Origin: Bacillota bacterium
GTDB lineage: Bacteria > Bacillota > Sulfobacillia > JACIYH01
Direction: 5' to 3'
DNA: 64,000 nt
Assembly (NCBI GenBank): GCA_030019365.1
Contig: JASEFA010000001.1
Span: 248,001-312,000, forward strand
Shown: piece after piece, positions 60,537 to 64,000 of the stretch
Position numbering within the stretch: the first letter of the stretch is position 1
Layout: every line of letters starts with the position of its first letter
The notes under the pieces: model-generated
The model's input: only the letters and a program-made list of their open reading frames with translations
What the model was told of the DNA's origin: nothing
The model's database searches: none
Translations under genes and position numbers: made by a program

Positions 60537-61921
60537 CCGCCCGCACGGCGGCGGCCCTGGGCGTAGATGATGACGCCCACCAGGATGGTGAGCAGGGTAC
60601 CGCCTATGAGCTGGATTTCGTAGGCCCACACGTTGGTGGTCTCCTCGGGGGGCATGAAGAAGAAGACGATGGCGATCAGGATGAAGAACTCGCCCAGGAT
60701 GGTGGAGAGCCAGGCCCCGGCGGCGCCGCCCGGCACGGTGAAGGGCCGCGGCTGGTCCGGGCGGCGCAGGCGCAGGCTCAGGAACGCGGGGAACATGAGC
60801 AGATAGGGAAGCAGGAACACCACCGACGAGAGGGCGAAGATGGTCCAGAACACCGAGGCCGCGGTGGTGAAGGTGAGGTAGTTGCCCACCGCCAGGATGG
60901 TGGCCACCATCCCCATCATGATATAGGCGTAGTCCGGGCTGCCGTAGCGGGGGTGGATGTGCCCCAGGATGGAGGGCACCTGCCTGTCCAGGCCGGTGGC
61001 CGCGATCACCCGGTTCGCCCCCAGGCTCCAGGTCACCATGTTGGCGAGGAAGGTGGCCAGCAGCAGGGCCGCGGCCAGGTAAAACAGGCCGCCCAGCGCG
61101 GGCACGCCCTCAGTCATGGCCTTGAGGGCATCGGTGATCCCCGTCACGATGTTGATCTGCTCCAGGGGGATGGCGGCCAGCACCCCGAAGGTGGCCAGCA
61201 TGTATACCCCGGCGATGACTATACCAGCCAGCAGGATGGCCAGGGGGACGTCCCGCCGGGGGTTGTGCATCTCTTCACCGGCAGCGCTCATGAGCTCGAA
61301 GCCCATATAGTTGTACACGATCACGGGCAGGAACGACAGAGTGGCGGACCAGCGGGGGACCCACTCCGCGGGGGTGAAGGAGTTGGCGGCGCCACGCGTG
61401 ACGGCGTACCATGCCCCCATGCCCCCCAGCAGGAGGAGGAGCAGTACCTTGATGATGGCGCCCAGGTTGGGGATCCACTTGGCCACGCGGATGTCCATGA
61501 TGCCCAGGGCCACCGTGATCCACACCAGCACCACGGTGACGATGGCCTGGCCCGCGTTACTCAGGGGCCAGAAAACGGAGGCCAGTACGCCCGCGAAAAG
61601 GACGTATACCGACGGCATCCAGTAGGCTACGTTGATCCAGTACAGCCAGGAGGTGAGGGTCCCCCAGAAGGGCCCGTATGCCTCCCTGACCCATACGTAG
61701 ATGCCGCCTTCCTGGGGCCAGGCGGAGCCCAACTCGGCGGTGACCAGGCCGTAGGGCAGGAAGAAGAGGACGATGCTGAGTACCCACCACCCCATGGCCT
61801 GGACGCCGATGGCCGCCGAGGCCGCCACCGTATCCGCCACTATGATGGCTGAGGCGGTGAAGAGGACCAGGTCCACCAGGCCCAGGGCTTTGCGCCAGGG
61901 TACCGTAGCCGCAGCTTCCAT
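60533..61921 (-). CDS. APC-superfamily amino-acid permease
   Basis: ATG 61921 with GGGGGG 7 bases upstream; 462 residues and about 12 membrane helices. The N-terminus (LGLVDLVLFTASAIIVADTVA) is the APC first-helix region, and ELGSAWPQEGGIYVWVREAYG and NYMGFELMSAAGEEMHNPRRD are family signatures. The subgroup resembles amino acid/GABA or glutamate-type exchangers; the substrate is unknown. Separately transcribed, but adjacency to a peptide transporter suits amino-acid scavenging or product export. Confidence 0.88.
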   Translation of the reverse strand: MEAAATVPWRKALGLVDLVLFTASAIIVADTVAASAAIGVQAMGWWVLSIVLFFLPYGLVTAELGSAWPQEGGIYVWVREAYGPFWGTLTSWLYWINVAYWMPSVYVLFAGVLASVFWPLSNAGQAIVTVVLVWITVALGIMDIRVAKWIPNLGAIIKVLLLLLLGGMGAWYAVTRGAANSFTPAEWVPRWSATLSFLPVIVYNYMGFELMSAAGEEMHNPRRDVPLAILLAGIVIAGVYMLATFGVLAAIPLEQINIVTGITDALKAMTEGVPALGGLFYLAAALLLATFLANMVTWSLGANRVIAATGLDRQVPSILGHIHPRYGSPDYAYIMMGMVATILAVGNYLTFTTAASVFWTIFALSSVVFLLPYLLMFPAFLSLRLRRPDQPRPFTVPGGAAGAWLSTILGEFFILIAIVFFFMPPEETTNVWAYEIQLIGGTLLTILVGVIIYAQGRRRAGG

Positions 61922-62162
61922 CGCGTTACCCCCCAAGCATTGTCACCGTCTGAGACGCCACTATTCTTCCCCCGCATTTCCTGCAGTACCCAGGCCGGTT
62001 GCGCTCCCCACCGGGCTGCAGCCGGAGTCGGGCTTCGGCTTGGGGCTGTGGTCGGCGCTGGCTGGGCCAGGGGCTCGGGCTGGGGCGGGGGGCCGGGGCT
62101 GGAGTCGCCGTGTGGCTGTCCGATAACTACCAGAGAAGATCTCGGTGCGGGGGTGGGTGCTT

Positions 62163-62903
62163 GTGGCCGAATGCTCGGTGTGCGGGGCCAGCAACATGGG
62201 GATGGCCCGGGTGTCGCTGGCGGTGGTGGACAAACGCTGGTACTGCCGGCCCTGCCTGCAAAAGACGGAAGGGACGGTGAAGTGCGCCGTCTGCGGCAAG
62301 GAGGCCTTCGCGGGGGACGAGCACTTCAAGACCGTGGACGACAAGAGAATGTGCACCACCTGCCTGGAAAAAGCCGGCCTGGGCGACGCCTTCAGCGTGA
62401 TCATGGAAGCGCGCATGGCCGCCCGGGCGCAGGGGCCTCAGGCGGTCACCGCAGGGGTGGGCCGGGCCGACGACCGCGCCCCGGGCGGGCCTTCCCGGGG
62501 AGGCGAGCGGGCCCAGGCGGGGCTGGACAGCGGCCTGGCCGCGCTGCTGCAGGAGAACCTCACCCGGGGGGAGCAGGTGGTAGAGGTCATCATCGGGAAC
62601 GCCGGGGAAGCCGTGGCAGTGACCGATTCCCGGCTCCTCATCCTCAAAACGGGTATGGCGGCCGGTTCCCTGCTGGCCAGGCGGTGCACGGCCTTCCCGT
62701 ACCGCGAGGTACGAGGCGTGGATCTGACCGTGGGTGCCGTGTACGGCTTCCTGCACGTGCTGACCACCGAGCATCCCGAAAAGGCCCAGGACGTGGTGGG
62801 AGCCAAGAAGGCCCCCAATGCGGTCACCTTCCTCGCCAACCGCCGCGGCCAGTTTGACGCTCTTATGGCTCGCCTGCGACAGGAAGGCAGGTGCCCGGCC
62901 TGA
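62163..62903 (+). CDS. Double zinc-ribbon protein with C-terminal PH-like domain
   Basis: GTG 62163 (TTG 62160 adjacent); 246 residues. Four CxxC pairs in the first 70 residues (CSVC, CRPC, CAVC, CTTC), the pattern of two treble-clef/LIM-like zinc ribbons. A low-complexity linker follows, then about 120 residues with GEQVVEVIIGNAGEAVAVTDSRLLIL and FPYREVRGVDL, like bacterial PH (bPH) domains. This suggests a scaffold or membrane-associated adaptor. Specific role unknown. Upstream (62040-62100) is a GC-rich stretch with repeated GGGGCTGG/GGCTCGGGCT words. Confidence 0.62.
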   Translation: MAECSVCGASNMGMARVSLAVVDKRWYCRPCLQKTEGTVKCAVCGKEAFAGDEHFKTVDDKRMCTTCLEKAGLGDAFSVIMEARMAARAQGPQAVTAGVGRADDRAPGGPSRGGERAQAGLDSGLAALLQENLTRGEQVVEVIIGNAGEAVAVTDSRLLILKTGMAAGSLLARRCTAFPYREVRGVDLTVGAVYGFLHVLTTEHPEKAQDVVGAKKAPNAVTFLANRRGQFDALMARLRQEGRCPA

Positions 62904-63230
62904 CCGCCACGAGACCGTAACCCACCAGTCCAGGACGGGCACCACGACGGACTCCATCCCCAGGTGACGGTACACGGAGACGGTTCCGAAGGCCACCGAG
63001 AGCAACCAGGCTGCCTCCATGGCCGCGAAACCTCCTCCGCCCACCAGCGCGGCGGGCAGAGCTACCGCATCGCAGGGCCGACGAGCCTGCCCCGGGGCGA
63101 TGGAAGCGGCACCGGCCCGGTTCAAGACCTGTTCCATCCAGAGTGACCACCGCCGGCTTGCCAGGCCGGCAACGATGCCGGGCACGCGCAGTTCCCTCAG
63201 TGTATCGGGAACCCCCGGACCCGCATTCAT
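62904..63230 (-). pseudogene. Possible gene remnant, minus strand
   Basis: Between the zinc-ribbon gene and the arsR gene the minus strand reads, from about ATG 63228, as a protein-like sequence (RELRVPGIVAGLASRRWSL; DAVALPAALVGGGGFAAMEA; SVYRHLGMESVVVPVLDWW) with mostly G/C third positions. The frame has no proper end: it runs on antisense through the zinc-ribbon gene. It may be a truncated, decayed gene. I do not recognise the family, and chance cannot be excluded. Confidence 0.25.
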
Positions 63231-63384
63231 TACGCGATAACCCGCCTGGTGAGAGTGTCTTCGCAGGCCGCAGTCCTTATCCCACGTTCGCGACCGCGGG
63301 CGTCCGGAAGGCGGCCCGAGTGATAGCACGTATGGCGTCCACGCGTGATGGCACGGGCCGGCGACGACCTCACGAGCATGGCTC

Positions 63385-63410
63385 TATGAGCAGATGCCTT
63401 ATGAGCAGAT
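63385..63410 (+). repeat. Direct repeat TATGAGCAGAT upstream of arsR
   Basis: TATGAGCAGAT at 63385-63395 and 63400-63410, 15 bp apart. The second copy touches the -35 box. Possible regulator-binding half-sites. Confidence 0.5.
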
Positions 63411-63438
63411 TGACTTCGCATCGCCTTCGGGGTACCCT
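63410..63438 (+). promoter_or_regulatory. Predicted arsR promoter
   Basis: TTGACT (63410-63415), 17-bp spacer, TACCCT (63433-63438). Strong -35, weak -10; GGGTACCC at the -10 is palindromic and could be part of an operator. Confidence 0.45.
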
Positions 63439-63475
63439 GGACGGGGTAACCAGCAATTCCTCCAGGGGGATGGAT

Positions 63476-63856
63476 ATGAGGAGATCGCTGACGGACGGGC
63501 AGGCGGCACTGTTGCGGGCCCTGGGGCATCCGGCCCGGCTGCGCATCATCCAGTTCCTGGCTGAGGGAGAAGGGTGCGCCGGAAGGGGCTGCACCGGCGA
63601 GAGGTGCGTGTGCGAGATCATCCCCGCGCTGGGCATGGAACAGTCCAGCGTATCCAAGCACCTGGCCATCCTGCGGGAGCGGGGAGTGGTGGAGTCGCGG
63701 CGGGAGGGAACCCGCATCTTTTACTCGCTGGTGGACCCCCGCGTCCGGGACATCCTCCGGCTGGCAGAGGAGGTCACCATGGGGCACCTGGCCCGGGCAG
63801 AGCGCATGCTGGCGGAGGCTCGCGCTGCCGCCGCCACCGAAGACATACCGGGGTGA
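63476..63856 (+). CDS. ArsR/SmtB-family repressor with Cys-rich sensor loop
   Basis: ATG 63476 behind GGGGG (ATG 63470 alternative); 126 residues. Winged-helix: LRALGHPARLRIIQFLAEGEG, recognition helix MEQSSVSKHLAILRERGVV, wing RREGTRIFYSLVD. The sensor part GCAGRGCTGERCVCEI holds the CVC pair of arsenite/antimonite sensors on helix 3, plus two additional Cys upstream of it. Likely an arsenic or soft-metal-responsive repressor. A regulated operon would lie downstream, beyond the window. Confidence 0.85.
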   Translation: MRRSLTDGQAALLRALGHPARLRIIQFLAEGEGCAGRGCTGERCVCEIIPALGMEQSSVSKHLAILRERGVVESRREGTRIFYSLVDPRVRDILRLAEEVTMGHLARAERMLAEARAAAATEDIPG

Positions 63857-63874
63857 CCCCCGGATCGGTAGCGG

Positions 63875-63891
63875 CCCCTTGCCGGCAGGGG
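63875..63891 (+). terminator. Hairpin after arsR
   Basis: CCCCT-TGCCGGC-AGGGG (63875-63891), 19 bases after the arsR stop, followed by TTGCGATCTTC. Weak T-rich context. The last 110 bases of the window show no gene start that I can fix. Confidence 0.35.
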
Positions 63892-64000
63892 TTGCGATCT
63901 TCATCGCCGCTGGCGTGGCCTGGGCAAACGGCATTCGCCCACCTTGGGCTGGGCCTGGCCCTGGTCGCCGGTCTAATTCGCTGTCAACACCGGGGGCGAG

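Larger units (their letters stand above)
63231..63475 (+). other. Intergenic region upstream of arsR
   Basis: No gene seen here. It holds the repeats and the promoter listed separately. Several GGTACC/GGTAACC words near 63431-63450 make small dyads around the -10. Confidence 0.5.

Noticed and set aside
60428-61852. Plus-strand ORF of 474 codons
   Set aside because: Antisense of the APC permease; Asp/His/Gly-rich, a mirror of hydrophobic codons.
1-64000. CRISPR array, tRNA/rRNA genes, insertion sequences, prophage
   Set aside because: No regularly spaced repeats, no recognisable tRNA or rRNA, no transposase, integrase or structural phage genes were seen.
63857-64000. Start of another gene at the right edge
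   Set aside because: Two frames look partly gene-like (VAIFIAAGVAWANG in one, LGLGLALVAGLIRC in another), but neither has a convincing start and the stretch is too short to decide.

Overview
The window is 64 kb of GC-rich (roughly two-thirds G+C), gene-dense chromosomal DNA from what looks like an endospore-forming member of the Bacillota, probably a high-GC Clostridia-like or Symbiobacteria-like lineage. The evidence is PdaB- and SpoVS-type sporulation genes, the recA-rny-ymdB-spoVS and miaB-mutS-mutL-miaA-hfq blocks, an mrfA-mrfB pair, a bacillithiol-type deacetylase, CooC and UGA-encoded selenoproteins. GTG and TTG starts are very common and many genes overlap by 1-4 bases (ATGA, GTGA, TTGA). 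I saw no rRNA, tRNA, CRISPR array, insertion sequence or prophage.

Layout. 0-6.4 kb: an NtrC-like AAA+ protein lacking key motifs, a UPF0182 membrane protein, an M20 peptidase and AsnS. 6.5-11 kb: RodZ-like protein, D-Ala-D-Ala carboxypeptidase, CooC, and a fold-type II PLP enzyme. 11-15.2 kb: PdaB, then a DUF4330 / O-antigen ligase / glycosyltransferase operon. 15.3-19 kb (minus): mrfA-mrfB DNA repair pair. 19-26.9 kb: BshB-like deacetylase, GH18-like protein, RimO, a membrane protein plus a short FtsH-type protease behind a striking promoter/operator, CinA and ThpR. 27-31.8 kb: recA, recX, an Mre11/SbcD-like nuclease and a Rad50/SbcC-like ATPase divided over separate genes. 32-35 kb: rny, ymdB, spoVS. 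35-42.6 kb: acyl-CoA dehydrogenase, a three-subunit 2-oxoacid:acceptor oxidoreductase, dipeptidase, PHP phosphoesterase, TldD. 42.5-51 kb: a small ORF, a MerR-like coiled-coil protein, then miaB-mutS-mutL-miaA-hfq.

51-52.8 kb (minus) is the most unusual part: a four-gene operon with its own promoter, encoding a TlpA-like lipoprotein, a 45-residue CXXC membrane peptide, a NapH-like polyferredoxin and a small thioredoxin-fold protein. Both thioredoxin-fold genes carry an in-frame TGA exactly where the catalytic Cys should be. They are best read as selenoproteins, and the set looks like an electron relay from iron-sulfur centres to thiol/selenol redox proteins at the membrane.

52.9-62 kb: a large membrane protein, a complete dipeptide/oligopeptide ABC transporter and an APC amino-acid permease, consistent with peptide and amino-acid use together with the 2-oxoacid oxidoreductase, dipeptidase and acyl-CoA dehydrogenase. 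62-64 kb: a zinc-ribbon protein, an approximately 570-base stretch without a convincing intact gene, and an ArsR-family repressor.

A recurring sequence feature is short in-frame tandem duplication (12-33 bp units) in linkers or termini of otherwise ordinary proteins. All functions are read from motifs and family knowledge; nothing was searched against a database.
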